Of a stretch of 64,000 nucleotides of DNA, positions 10,481 through 63,179 are shown piece after piece (within the stretch, counting starts at the first letter, position 1; each line of letters starts with the position of its first letter). The position numbers were made by a program, and so were the translations under genes. The notes beneath the pieces are model-generated. The model worked only from the letters and a program-made list of their open reading frames with translations. It was not told where the DNA came from and did not search any database. Source of the stretch: Diabrotica undecimpunctata (lineage: Eukaryota > Arthropoda > Insecta > Coleoptera > Chrysomelidae); NCBI RefSeq assembly GCF_040954645.1, contig NC_092808.1, positions 16,545,883 to 16,609,882 of the forward strand. Reading direction: 5' to 3'.

Positions 10481-12708
10481 AAAAAATCAAAAATCGATTT
10501 TTTGAAAATTTATAAAGTAAGTCCCTTTAAATACCAAACCGATCTGTTTGAAATTTTACACACTTATATAGACATATAGCCTTATTATAAAGGTGTTATA
10601 ATGTTGCTTACCGTCATTATTGTACAAATTATTAAAATTTATTAAATTGTGGTAAAATATACCACCCATATGTATGATCAAAATATACACCACAATGACA
10701 ACAACCGAGAAGAAAAAAATGTATATGTACATGAAATATGTATATCAACTAAGGCATTCCCTCAAGCATTGTTTTTACTCAAGCAAGACAGAGTATTATG
10801 AGCGAGGAGTGAGAGGAAATACCTGTTGTTGTGTAGAAATTGGCGGTCCCCCCGCCCTATCGTACATAAGATAAGGCTGAGGTCGCAGCGCAGACGCAGA
10901 CCGCCCGTCTGCATTCTGTCTCTGCAAACCACTATTGGGATAAGGTCCAGCTGGTGAATGTCTAAAATACATGTCAGCTCGTATTATATTTTGGTGAAGC
11001 GGTTCTTAACAATTTTATAAGTTGGTACAGTAACTATATACATACATTTTTATTCTAATTCATAATTATTAAGGTTTTAGTAGGTAAACAAAACCACATT
11101 CGGTTTGAATTAATCACAAATTGAGGGTCAATTGTCTTATCGTTATCTAGTAATAAATTTAATAAAAATATATAAAAATAACTATAAAACTGTATAAAAA
11201 ACTATAAAATATAAGCTTTTTAAAGGAATATAAGTCGTGAAAGTTAGGTTAGGTTAAGTAACACAAAAAATTATTTTGGCACGTTTATTTCACGCTTAAT
11301 GTGGTTTTACATTCTTTTAGTTATTTTTAAATATTTTGTTCTTCCAGTAATTAATTTAGTACTGTAGCGTTTTAAATTTGGTGGAATATTTTCGTTTTTC
11401 TGTTTGCAAATGAATTTTAAAACGATCAATATGCATTTTAAGTTGAGATTCTAAATATCAAGTTTTGGTATTCAGCTGTTTTTGTCTTCCGTCGTTAAAA
11501 CGCAATAAACTGGAATATTTAAAAGTTGTTTCGAGTCCCCTAATATAATATTGCAAGTCAGGTATACGGTTTTTCTAAGACGTATTAACTGAGAATATTT
11601 TTTTTGTCTTTGTTTACATTAATATTCCCCTATTCTCTGTATGTATTGTGAGGTAAAAAAATTTCCAGTTAACCAATTTAAAAGTAAATAATCAAGAAGT
11701 TTTTTTGTTGGTTCGTTGCTAAGAACGAGGTTAAAAAAGGGTAGATTGTTTGTTTTAAGCTTGTAGGCAAAAACTAGCTGTGAGACGTAAAGGGAAATTT
11801 ATTTTGCGTTGAAATTTGTAAAATGTAAGGCATTGAGGAGTCGACATTTAAGCCCCAAGCAGAGCAGACGTGCTACAATGGAGTAAAGCAAGAGATGCCA
11901 GAGTAGAAAGATTTTTTTTTTGTGTTATGTCTTAAGACCGGTTAAGGTGATAATACTCTCTGCAATATGGCAGTTTGGAACATAGTAATCACCATAAGAT
12001 TTATGAACCGGCACTGAAGAAATTTGGAAAATTATTATATAGGATGTCCCCGTTGTCAGCTTGCTTCCTCCACAGAAAATAATTCTACATCTATTGATTG
12101 TTCGTCCCTGAGTATGGAAATGGTTTGCTTTGTCCCTGTTGGAGAATATGTCCAGATAGAGTCCTATAGATGTTAACAAGTTTTTTTTGAAAGTTAAGTG
12201 CTAAACAGTGAAATCAAGGTAACATTTAACATATTAATTTTAAAGTAAAGACAGACATTATTTTTGATAATTATCAATAATTGCTTTCGTTAAAATTTAA
12301 AAGGATTTTGTAATAATTAATAAATTGTAAATTTTATGGTTTAACTTAGCTGTCATTTTAATTGTTTTCTTTTAATTTAATGCTAACATATGACAGCTAG
12401 CTTCATTTGTTTGGATATTTATTTGTTTTGTTTGTTTGTTTAAAAAAAAAAGGTTAATTTCTGTGCGATAACATTTGTAAGTTTTTGTAGTATCTCCAAC
12501 CTCTTTGTAAATGGAGTTTGTAAATGGACACATGTAAGTTTTTTTTATACTGTATTTGGCAACTATTTATATAGTATATTTTTTGTGCTATTTATATATT
12601 TGATAACTGTTTGTTAGAGACACAAATAAATGTTTAATTTATTGCTTCAACCATTTTGTTTGTTTCTATTTTAGAAAATCTCCTAATCTTTTTGTATGTT
12701 TACTTTTT
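10481..12708. other. No recognised gene
   Basis: AT-rich intronic sequence. One GC-rich patch at 10845-10990 contains nested GCAGAC / GTCTGC repeats. A minus-strand frame at 12179-11925 resembles no family I know. Confidence 0.35.
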
Positions 12709-13035
12709 AGGAAGGAAGAAACTTTCTTTCCTCCAGCAGGAAGTTTTCTCGAAGCGGCGTCCCTTTTAAATAGCTAGAGGTATTTCTTCTTGTCTTTTTT
12801 TTGTCCATTTGTCCAGGAGATTTATGCAAGTAACCCCTTTGTTTTCATATGTTGGTAGCTACCCCAATCTCAACCCCTTGTCGTTCACTTATTCACGACC
12901 CCAGCTCTCCAACACCCCCCTGAGTGCCGTTCGCATCAGTAACGATTGTTTTGCTTGCCCTATCTTCGCCCCCATAGTTTCTGTCCCCTATTTCTACCCT
13001 ATATTCTTACCCTATGGTAGGCATAAATAATTTCG
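12709..13035. repeat. Unclassified interspersed repeat, copy 2
   Basis: Second copy of the C-rich repeat at 9315-9645, same orientation. Diverged by scattered substitutions and small indels. Confidence 0.6.
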
Positions 13036-13225
13036 TTACAGTACATATAAGAACTTTTGGTACCTTATTTGCAACGATAGAAACAAAATGAAACTAAATT
13101 TGGTGCGTTTCTTGTTTAGTACATTCTTTTACATTTGCGTAGGTAGTTTCGTTTAAAATAGATGTACATCATTATAAATTCTACTTTTGCGGAGGTTTTG
13201 TCTTTCACAGCGGTAGCAAAGTGTC

Positions 13226-13920
13226 ATGGTAAATAAAACTCTTAGTTTTAAGGTCTTGTTTAACCTACTCATGGGCAAAATTATAAACAAAGTAACATCT
13301 CTCAATCTCGGATACAGAATGGGCAACAAAAGAATTGGTATGGTGTGTTACGCAGATGATGCAGCAATTATTACCGAATCAGAAGATGATCTTCAGAGAC
13401 AGCTCTTTCAGTTCTTTCAAATAAGCCGCCAACTAAATATGACCATTTCTACCAACAAAACTAAAAGTATGACAATAGCAAAAGATCCGCTCAGATGTAA
13501 GTTAGTGGTTGAGAACAACCTCATAGAACAGGTGAAGCAATTCAGATATCTGGGCATATATATATCAAGCACACGACCCAGTAAAGGAACTAAGGAGTCA
13601 GATCAACAAAGCATCGGCATTGTCGGGATGTCTGCGGGAGATAGTCTGGTCAAATCCGTATATGCGCACAGATAGTAAAATTAGAATCTATAAGACTTGC
13701 ATACGACCGATCATGACATATGGCATAGAAGTGCGCGAAGATACTAACAAAACAGATGCTAAGGGTTGCCGAAATGAAAACCCTAAGGAAAATAGTGGGC
13801 AAAACAAGAAGAGACAGGGTGAGAGGATGTGGCACAACCATGTAAGACGAATGGATGAGAAATCAGACAGGTTATATTATAACAATTTTCAATTGAAGGT
13901 GACTCAACTACAAATTTAAC
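13226..13920 (+). pseudogene. LINE reverse transcriptase fragment (YADD)
   Basis: Frame with the catalytic box CYADDAAIITESEDDLQRQL, then LNMTISTNKTKSMTIAK, the thumb-like VKQFRYLGIYIS and, after a frameshift near 13620, KIRIYKTCIRPIMTYGIEV and WHNHVRRMDE. It lacks endonuclease and fingers and has an internal deletion near 13815. Confidence 0.8.
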
Positions 13921-14325
13921 TCAGAGCTAACGGCAACAATGTTAAATGTAGAAGTGAATTTTTACCAGGGTCATTTTCATTGTATATGCTTTGCGAATGT
14001 GGATAAGTGAAAAGTAAGATGCTTCCATAAAATTTGCCCGCGTAACAATATACCTTCTACATACCGGTGCGAGTCACGAGCGAATAGTTGAACAAGTTCG
14101 TTGAATACTTTGAAACATCGGTAAACTTATCAACACTTCGCTGGTCTATATATTTACGTCTTTGAAAAGAGTGGGAATGGGAGAAATAGTTTCTTCATCA
14201 TCAAGCATCCATATCTGCATAGGCATGATGTGTTTTGTTTATTGTTAATGTGACTTTGTTTTATATTTATTAGACTTTATTAAATTTATTAACTTTAAAA
14301 TAGTTTTTGAGGTAAGTAAACAACA
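13921..14325. other. No recognised feature
   Basis: Spacer between two LINE fragments. Nothing recognised. Confidence 0.4.
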
Positions 14326-14329
14326 GGAA

Positions 14330-15040
14330 GAAAACCGAGAAGGTTTTATCGTCAGAAGATAAGAGAAGCCAAAGACAAACAAAAAACAGAACAATGTCAA
14401 TAAATTAGAGGAGTATCAGAGTCGATATGATAACGTCAATGTCCATCAAAAGGTGAAGGAAATAGCTGGAAAATCCCGAAAACGCAACAGCGGAAAAATA
14501 ACAGATGATGAAGGCAATCTTGCCATAACCAAAGAAGATAAAAGGAAAGTATGGGAAGAATACTTGGAGAAACTTTTCCACGACCTTAGAACAATACAAG
14601 AACCCACCATTGAAGAAAATTCAGGTCCTGAAATCCTACTAGAAGAAATAACGGCAGCCGTCAGACAAATAAAGGATAGAAAGGCACCGGGAATTGATGA
14701 AACTCCTGCAGAACTGCTGAAGCTATTAGATGCAAAGCAAATAACAATAATAACTGAAATATTTAATGAAATATACAAGGCAGGAAAAATACCAGTAGAG
14801 AGGTTCTAATCGGAGTTCGTACCATTGCCCAAAAAACCAGGAGCAAACTTTTGTGAAGACTATAGGACCATAAGCCTAATGAGCCATCTGCTGAAGATGT
14901 TTTTAAAAGTCATCCACCAAAGAATTTACCAGAAATGCGAGGAACAAATTGTTCCCACATAGTTCGGATTTGTGAACGACATTGGTACGAGGGAAGTTTT
15001 ATTTAGCGTGCAGGTATTGTTTCAGAAATGTAAAACATCT
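14330..15040 (+). pseudogene. LINE fragment: linker and fingers of reverse transcriptase
   Basis: Frame with WEEYLEKLFHD, EEITAAVRQIKDRKAPGIDE, TPAELLKLL and IFNEIYKAGKIP. After a stop at 14807 it continues SEFVPLPKKPGANFCEDYRT ISL. These are the canonical start of the non-LTR RT domain (Lys-Ala-Pro-Gly and Pro-Lys-Lys motifs). Truncated before the catalytic Asp. Confidence 0.8.
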
Positions 15041-15415
15041 GCCAACTATGTCCACTAGAAAAGCAGACATGCAGAATTGTTTAGGACAAAAAGGAATTCC
15101 ATTTTCCGAGGGCTGAGCTTATAAATGTCATTAGATAGCATCATGACATTTATCGCCAGCATATTGTAGATATAATGACTCGTGCTAAAGGCATCACCAT
15201 TTTGAGACTTCCTCCTTACCATTGCGAGTTAAAACCGATAGAATTAATCTGGGCTCAAGTAAAGGGTTCCGTAACTTGTGAAATCGTAACATTTAAAATT
15301 TCTTATGTCCAACGTTTGTTAGAACTCGCAATGGAACGGATACGGAAAGAAGATTGGACTAATGCCGTAGCCCATGTGAACAAGGAAGAAGAGAAAATGT
15401 GGTGATTGGACGGGA
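15040..15415 (+). pseudogene. IS630/Tc1-superfamily transposase C-terminus (DDE_3-like)
   Basis: Relic CQLCPLEKQTC... with a residual Ser-Arg-Lys-Ala-Asp-Met region, then an open frame RAKGITILRLPPYHCELKPI and ELIWAQVKGSV. The Leu-x-Pro-Ile-Glu motif carries the third catalytic residue (Glu). The same family is nested in the Coq10 intron at 28603-33187. Confidence 0.65.
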
Positions 15416-15551
15416 TAATGGACACTGTTTTCGACAAAATAATAATATACTTAAGTGTGACTGAGGATTCCCCTTCGGACGAGTCGCTGGATTCCGAAAC
15501 TTCATAAGCATAACTTAGGTAGTTATTTCTTTGCTTTGTAGTTCTTCTAAT

Positions 15552-16217
15552 TACTTACTTACTTAATCAGTAGACCCATTTGTACCTTTCGTTGTTGGGC
15601 CGTTTATAATTCAATTCATTACATTACAATATTTTACAATCTTCCGAGGTGTCCTAGCTCTTAACGAACTTTCTCCATTCGTTCCTATTGGATGCCATCT
15701 GTGTTGCTTCCTGCCAAGTCTTACCCTTACTCTGCAGTATCTGCGAGATGTCACTGTTCCATTCTTTAATGGGTCTTCCTCTTCTGTTCTTCCCTATTGG
15801 TTTGGCGTCCCACACTCTTTTTACTTGTCTATTATTGTCCATCCGGGTTAGATGTCCGAACCATGCTAATTTTTTCTACTTGATTGAGTCGAGTATCGGT
15901 TTGATTTTAAGCCTTTCTCTTATTTCTTCATTTCTGATTCTATCAGTTCTTTTTACTCCGATCGTTCTTCTGAGGTATTTCATCTCTGCTGCCTGGATTC
16001 TGCTCTTATGTCTTTTGTTTAATATCTAATTTTCTGCTCCATATGTCACTGTAGGTCTATATATTGTTTTGTATATTGTCATCTTGGTCTTTGTTGATAT
16101 TTCTTTGTTATTAAGGAATCCTCTATTTAGTGCTTGGAATAGTTTTCCTGTGTTTTCCATTCTGTTGTTAAGATCGTCCTGGATGTCTCCTTTGTTGTTG
16201 ATTACTGTTCCTAAGTC
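15552..16217 (-). pseudogene. LINE 3' part with (TTAC)n tail
   Basis: Minus-strand frame NNRMENTGKLFQALNRGF, MTIYKTIYRPTVTYGAEN, MKYLRRTIGVKRTDRIRN, MDNNRQVKRVWDAKPIGK and NRRGRPIKEWN ends NEWRKFVKS and stop. Two stops interrupt it. The 3' UTR ends in (TTAAG)TAAGTAAGTAA tandem units (minus sense) at 15552-15570, as in some non-LTR elements. 5'-truncated. Confidence 0.8.
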
Positions 16218-16713
16218 TCCTTAATAAATGGAATATATTAATTATTTTGCAAAATGTTCTATTTTTTGACGTACTGTATTAGGCACTCTATAACAACTAT
16301 AAAATTTTACTTTATTTTGTGAGACAGCTATACTGTCCTGTCAAAATACACATGATAATTTAATAATTATATAGTTCTTAGATTTAATTATTACGTAATT
16401 ACTTGTGTTTAAATAAATAATAAATATTTAAAATATTATTTTGGTACGCCTCTGCAAAGTGCGATGTTGCCAATGAATCACCTTCAATTGTAAATTGTTA
16501 TAGTATATATGCCAAATGAAATAAGAGGTGGATTATGATTGAGGTTGGTTTCATTTAATTTATTCAATTTAGTTCTGAATATAAATTTGTGCACGTTTCT
16601 TCGTTTTAAAATCTACTAAACTTACTGAAAGAACAAAATATGGTAAACTAATTCGAAGGACCACTCCTTAATTAGAAACAAACTTAATTAGAACATTAAC
16701 CTGTTTTATCAAA
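16218..16713. other. No recognised feature
   Basis: AT-rich intronic sequence. Confidence 0.4.
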
Positions 16714-16725
16714 TAACGATTGTAT

Positions 16726-16948
16726 AATTGTTCTGAAGCTATTTTCTTGTGGCATTTTAAATTAATTAATATTTAAATGGGAATAAGCCACAATTAAAGG
16801 TTAAAATACATTTATTGACGTTTCAATTTCCACTTCGGAAATCGTTCTCAAAATACCAACGAGAACGATTTCCGAAGTGGAAATTGAAACGTCAATAAAT
16901 GTATTTTAACCTTTAATTGTGGCTTATTCCCATTTAAATATTAATTAA
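16726..16948. mobile_element. Foldback element with perfect 88-bp arms
   Basis: Arms 16762-16849 and 16861-16948 are exact reverse complements over 88 bp around an 11-bp loop (AAAATACCAAC). The arms contain GAAATTGAAACGTCAATAAA. The 12-bp direct repeat TAACGATTGTAT occurs at 16714-16725 and 16945-16956, a candidate target-site duplication. If so, the element is 16726-16944 plus overlap. No coding capacity. Confidence 0.85.
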
Positions 16949-16956
16949 CGATTGTA

Positions 16957-17642
16957 TTATTATATAAAAAAAATCACCTATAAATAGTGCTTCAATATAT
17001 TTAAGCCCTGTAATAAACGCTTTAAGTAAAATAAAATACATAATTAATATCAGTTTTGAAGCCAGTAGAATATTTGAAAAATTCGAAGAATGGAAACCTC
17101 TCAGTTAGAAGACTTATTTGCTCAACCATTTAAATACGTTTTAGAATACATATCGACCATTCATTAAGTTGATCGTGCTATAAAATTGAAAAAAGCATTG
17201 AAAGCCGACAATTGTGTATACTATTGTGGTGTTTTTAGATAAAACAGTAAGTTTTCGATTCGGTTTAGCCTAGGGCATAATAAGAAGAAGCTAATAACTT
17301 TATCTTACTTATACGAGGAGCATTACTTATATTTTGAACTTTGGTAACACTAAATTATCAGGTGTAGTCTGGCATTTATACTAGAAAATTTTATATTTGT
17401 AACATAAACTTGCCATGGATGACAACTTTGCACTATTGGTGATAAGGCACTATCTTTTGCAACTATGAAATGCTTTCGGCCGCCAACGAAAGTGATGAAG
17501 ATAGTCAAAAATCAGTTATTACACCACAAATATTTATGCTGTGCAAAAACTAATACTGTGAGTGCCGTATGTGCGTGCCGGTCTGAGTTCTTTAGTACTG
17601 AGCGTATGACAAACCGGGTAGTAAATTTTATATCACTGAGTA
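16957..17642. other. No recognised feature
   Basis: AT-rich intronic sequence between two mobile elements. Confidence 0.4.
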
Positions 17643-17644
17643 TA

Positions 17645-19701
17645 CACTCAGATGCAAAAAAAACACAACGGAAAAAATTTTGGTCAAATTCAAAGTACTT
17701 CAGTTTTTTATTTTTAGTCCTATTTAGATGGTTTTTTAGCACACTGTAAATATTTATAAATTTTAATTTAGTATAGTGAGTTTTTTAAGAAAATTTTGTA
17801 TTTGACTTATACGGGGTTAATCGAAAGGTGGTTTTTATCCTAACTTTGAAACATCCTGTGGAATAATTCGTAATAATAATTATTTTCGCAAAACCTTGTT
17901 TTTCGGTCGCAACGATGTTTTCTAAGTATTATGTTTTTTGTTTCATGTGAAAATATGGATTGATTCATTTTTAGGAGTGAAATGACTTTGCCGCCCACAA
18001 TTTACGACTTTTCCTATTATTACCATTATCTTTTGTATTAATTTGTAATACGACGATGGGGGCTTTGGTGACTGATATCGAAGGAATGTCATATCGACAT
18101 CCCAGAAGCACTGTATTTAAATAATACTTAAAAGCAACGACATGATCTTGGTTTTAATGAACACTGATAACAATAACAAAACATAAAAAAAAACAAAATT
18201 TAACTTAACCTAAGTACGCAAATAACAAAGAAAAACTACTAAAAAATAACTTAATACTATGTATTTCCTCCCCTAGCCTCTATAACTGCCTGTACACGTC
18301 GGCTCATGCTGTCTATGAGGTTGCGAATATCATCTTGTTGGACGTTTTGCCATTCCTTTTCTAGAGCCAAGCGAAGTTCGTTAGTTGAGACTGGTGCGAC
18401 TTCGCGACCTCTAATATCAACTACCAAGCATATCAAAATCGTGCTCAATTGGGTTCAGATCTGGCGAACACGCTGGCCAGTTCATTTTATTAATACCAAC
18501 TTCCTCTAAATATTGCGTGACACACATTGCAGACTGGGGTCGCGCATTATCTTGCATTAATAGAAAATCATCGCCGATATATTGAGAAAAGGGTACTACG
18601 TGATTCGCTTAAATTTCCTCAATATACCGGTATGTAGTCAACGAACCCTCAATAAATACCAATTCAGTCTGCGCCACTCGGGATATTTCTGCCCATACCA
18701 TCTCCGAACCCCCTCCATAGCTAACGCGGGGACCGAAAGCGCACTCCGCAAATCTCTCTCCAGTTCGACGCCATACTCGTTCTCCCCCACCCAACGAGTG
18801 AAGACAGTACCTCGACTCATCCGTAAAAAGAACATTACTCCATTGCCCTAAATTCCAATGTAAATGTTCCCTGGAAAATTGTAGTCTAGCCACTCTGTGC
18901 CATGGAAGTAATTTTGGTTCAGTTGCTGGTCTGCAACTTTGCAAACCAAATTCATGTAATCTTCGACGAACTGTAAATACACTTACATTATTGCCTCGAA
19001 CCTCTTGAAGCTGATTTCTTGTTTGCACCGCTGTTAAATAACGATCCCGCAAAGCGTTGACTCCTATAAAACGATCCTTTAAAGCGGTAATTTTTCGCTT
19101 CCTGATACTTCCCGCTTTACGCTTGTTTGTTCCAGTTCGTATAAAACGTTCCACAACCCTTTGGATGGTAGAGCAATGAGTGTGTAGTACTCTAGCCACA
19201 TATTCATAATTTCGCCCATCTTCAACCAGAGTTTTCGCACAATCTTCGACACTAAGAACCATGTCAATCATAGGTAAGCAAAATGTAAGTGTCAATATGA
19301 CATTAACTCCAAAATAATCATAATTTAAAAAGTCTTAAGTTGCGGGTGGCAAATTCATTTGGCTCTAAAAAATGAACCAATGCATATTTTGACATGAAAC
19401 AAAAAACATAATGCTTAGGAGACATGGTTGCAACCGAAAAATAAGGTTTTACGAAAATTCGCAAACGGAATTATTCCACAGGATGTTTCAAAGTTAGAAT
19501 AATAAAACCACGTTTTAATTAACCCCATACAATACGTCAAATATAAAATGTTATCAAAAAACCGACTATACCAAATTAAAATTTATAAATTTATACAGTG
19601 TGTTAAAAAAATCATCCAATAGGGCTAAAAATAAAAAAAATTAAATACATACTTTGAATTTGACCAAAGTTTTCTCCGTTGCGTTTTTTTGCATCTGAGT
19701 C
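17645..19701 (-). mobile_element. Tc1-like element with ~355-bp inverted repeats
   Basis: Bounded by TA on each side (17643-17644, 19702-19703). The ends ACTCAGATGCAAAAAAA.. start arms that align inward for about 355 bp (to about 18003 and from about 19334), roughly 80-85% identical by eye. This is much longer than the 25-30-bp ends of the other Tc1 copies here. One transposase pseudogene lies inside on the minus strand. Confidence 0.85.
18257..19262 (-). pseudogene. Tc1-like transposase, one stop and one frameshift
   Basis: Starts MVLSVEDCAKTLVEDGRNYE. The N-terminal helix-turn-helix (STIQRVVERFIRTG), the linker and the catalytic blocks VLFTDESRYC, LLMQDNARPQ and SPDLNPIEH (DD34E-type Asp, Asp, Glu) are all kept. 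It is broken by a TAA after RYIEEI (18606) and a frameshift near 18435. The last part (ELRLALEKEWQNVQQDD, SMSRRVQAVIEARGGNT) is intact in the shifted frame. Confidence 0.88.
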
Positions 19702-19703
19702 TA

Positions 19704-20254
19704 GTTAGTGAGACTGTGAGCCAACTACATAAGTTGCCTGTGCTAAAGATCGAAGTAAAAAAGCGAAAAAAAAATTAAACAGATGTTACAACATGTGAAA
19801 GAAGGTTTATTCAAAGATAGGTACTGGCTGATCACTATTCTTCGTGGTCTCTGATATATACTATATCTTGAAGCACTATTTATATTTTTGTGTACCGGAT
19901 GTGGCATAGTTATGCAGGATATTAGGGTTTTCCTTAATTATTTTGAGATAAGTATTTAGGTTATCGAAAGAGCAACAAATCTGCGACCAACAAAATCAAT
20001 TGATCAATCAATATTTCAACTTGCTCGTCAAAAACTTCCTCCCTTATCGTCTGTAAATACGATTGCCAATATACATTAATAATGCTTGTAGGAGAATAGA
20101 GTCTCTCAAAATTATCCCCCCGTCATTTCCTAATATGCATCGCCCGACTAAAGGAAATTAAATCATAAGAATAAACATTTTACGTTTTGTTCTTGGTTAT
20201 TGAGTTAACTGACGTTGAAAATATCTTGATATGTTAAAAGTATAATGATAATAC
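19704..20254. other. No recognised feature
   Basis: AT-rich intronic sequence. Confidence 0.4.
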
Positions 20255-21140
20255 CAGTGCTGCAGCTAGAGCATATGCAGTAAACTTTTCAGATCGACGT
20301 CATCCTGATGCAAAAACTATACGACCGAGGGGTTGAAAAAATATTACTTAAAACAAGTAATTTAAATCTCAGATTAAATAAGGACTACGGCATTTTAGGC
20401 CCAACGACGTCCAAGAAGAAATTCTTGATTTTGTTGAAGCGGGACCAAGTATAAGTCTTTATATCGAGAGAAACTCACTTTCAAAAAGGATACAATTCAT
20501 AGATTATTGAGAAAGAATGTTCAGGCGACAAAAAGTTTAAGTTTTACATGATGTAAATAAGTAGCTTTATTATGTATTACATATTATGTCTACTGATAAG
20601 TATACGTTTTCTCAGATAGGAACCATAAAAACTGACAAGAATGGAAAGATGAAACTCTTTATTTAATGAGTAAAATTTAATATCACCAAAGATAATGGTC
20701 AGATGACATTTGCTCACCGACAATTCAGCGTCGTATTTTCATTTTTGAAATGACCATTTACCACTACCATTGCTTGATCAAGTTCTATTGGCAACTAGAT
20801 TGAATTGGTTCCAATATGATGGTGCCTTGCACATTATGGTAGACAAGTCACAGACACAGGACGGCAAAGGATTTCCTGGCTGATAAATCTGCATACGTGG
20901 TTCAACACAACAACCATAAATCTTTTCAGAGCAGCAGTTTAAGTACATATTGCCATGATGGTTACATCCGAAACGGATAAACATTACAAGAATTGTTGAA
21001 AGAAAAGATTTACTTGGAACCTGTTGAGAGTTCTGATTCATATTCACGTTGTGTGATATGTATAGACGAGAACGCGCTACAGAGGGTTCAGAATTTAATG
21101 ATAAATCGTTCAAATGTTTACATTAAAGTAGGAGGCGATT
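20255..21140 (+). pseudogene. Mariner-superfamily transposase relic split by a LINE end
   Basis: Pieces FSDRRHPDAKTI, VQEEILDFVEAGPSISL and LNWFQYDGA match, in order, the family whose better copy is at 51067-51868 (there ERYPERRKPSTRAF and LHDGAS). After the LINE piece at 20840-20980 the plus strand resumes TLQELLKEKIYLEP. Heavily decayed. Confidence 0.5.
20840..20980 (+). pseudogene. LINE 3' end fragment
   Basis: Reads TGRQRISWLINLHTWFN followed by TTTINLFRAAV, the same C-terminal tail as the LINE inside the Penelope element at 31635-31996 (RRRISWLKNLRQWFG). Inserted in the transposase relic. Confidence 0.65.
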
Positions 21141-21560
21141 AGTTTTTTTTTTTTATTTTATTTTTAAGAATTTTAGATATTTGTTTTTTTATTTCAATAA
21201 CTCGGTAACCAAGGACATAACTCCAATTGTTTAATTTATATTTATCTTAGTCGGCCGATTCGTATTGGGAAAAGGCAGGTGTGAATTTTGAAACACCCTG
21301 TATGTGTATGGGAATTCGTCAAAGTTGTATGTAAAATTAAATTGGCATTTAAAGAGCATTCTTTTATTTGGTTGCCGATTTTATTGTTACTCAATCAACA
21401 AAGATTTTATTCTCAAAATAATTAAAAATCATTGACCCCAATCAAATCACATATGACATTTTTTATATCAAGCCCGGCGACGCTTCACTAATTAAAGTAT
21501 TGTTTCAAAAATAAATAATAACCTCCGATATTACGTAACAAAATTTGAACACGTACTTAC

Positions 21561-62302
<40,742 letters not shown>

Positions 62303-62589
62303 CTAAAACGCCACAATACTCATTAATAAAAAATGCCATAGTAAACAAAATGAGGTAAATTCTTTAAATTTTAATCGTTCAAAATTAATTGTAATTTCAA
62401 AATAGAACAAATTCTAAATGCAAATTCCTCAGTTGGTCATGGTTATTACCTAACAATTTTTTATAACGACCTAATCTATAAAGTTTACATATATTTATTA
62501 TCCTGGGGATTTTAAATACTTAGTTGAACAATTGCATAATTGATGTTGTCTCGTAAATCTTGATCTTGATAAATCTCATTTAAAACGCA

Positions 62590-62790
62590 AAATAAATATA
62601 ATCCAAGTATATGCACCCACTGCAGACAAGGATGAAGATACAATAAAGGCCTTCTATGAATAAATAGGCAGTGTTTTAAAGCTAACTAAAAGACATGATA
62701 TAAATATCATAATGGAGGATTTAAACGCTGAAGTAGGTCAAGGACAAGTGGACAATTGTGTGCGGCGATATGGATTGTAGAGAGGAAGGT
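62590..62790 (+). pseudogene. LINE endonuclease fragment
   Basis: Frame IQVYAPTADKDEDTIKAFYE, stop, then KLTKRHDINIIMEDLNAEVG and QGQVDNCVRRYG. Matches the endonuclease middle, with the Gly-Asp-Phe-Asn box altered to Glu-Asp-Leu-Asn. Confidence 0.7.
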
Positions 62791-63179
62791 ACGTAGCGAT
62801 AGGTTGGTTTAAAACAAAAATTACAGTCAGTTTTTTCAATTATTATACCTGAATCACTTTAACTTTTTCACTGTGACTAGTGGCGACATCTATACAATAT
62901 AAATATAATTATATATAATAAAACGTAATATAAAATATGTAACCAATATCTGACAGTAGAGAGAAAAAACAATGATATCCAACGCATAAAGTGTGAAGTT
63001 AATAGGACAATCTTAGCGCAGAGCGAGAAATAATCAAAATATTAAAAGTGAGGTGTAAATACAGAAGTACAAGTAAAGTTAATACCTGGCCCTGGTCAAT
63101 TGAAAAGCGGTGATGCCAAATCCACAGTGAAGTCCTGTAATTAGCGAGACTCTAAATTTTATATACTGCTCAATACAAT

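Noticed and set aside
10845..10990. GC-rich patch with GCAGAC/GTCTGC repeats, considered as tRNA or SINE head
   Set aside because: No cloverleaf or clear A and B boxes could be formed.
11925..12179. 84-codon minus-strand frame
   Set aside because: Possibly transposon-derived, but no motif could be assigned on either strand.
17465..17749. Overlapping open frames on both strands near 17.5-17.75 kb
   Set aside because: They lie across the inverted repeat of the Tc1-like element and its flank; the sequence recurs inverted at about 19.6 kb and is not a gene.
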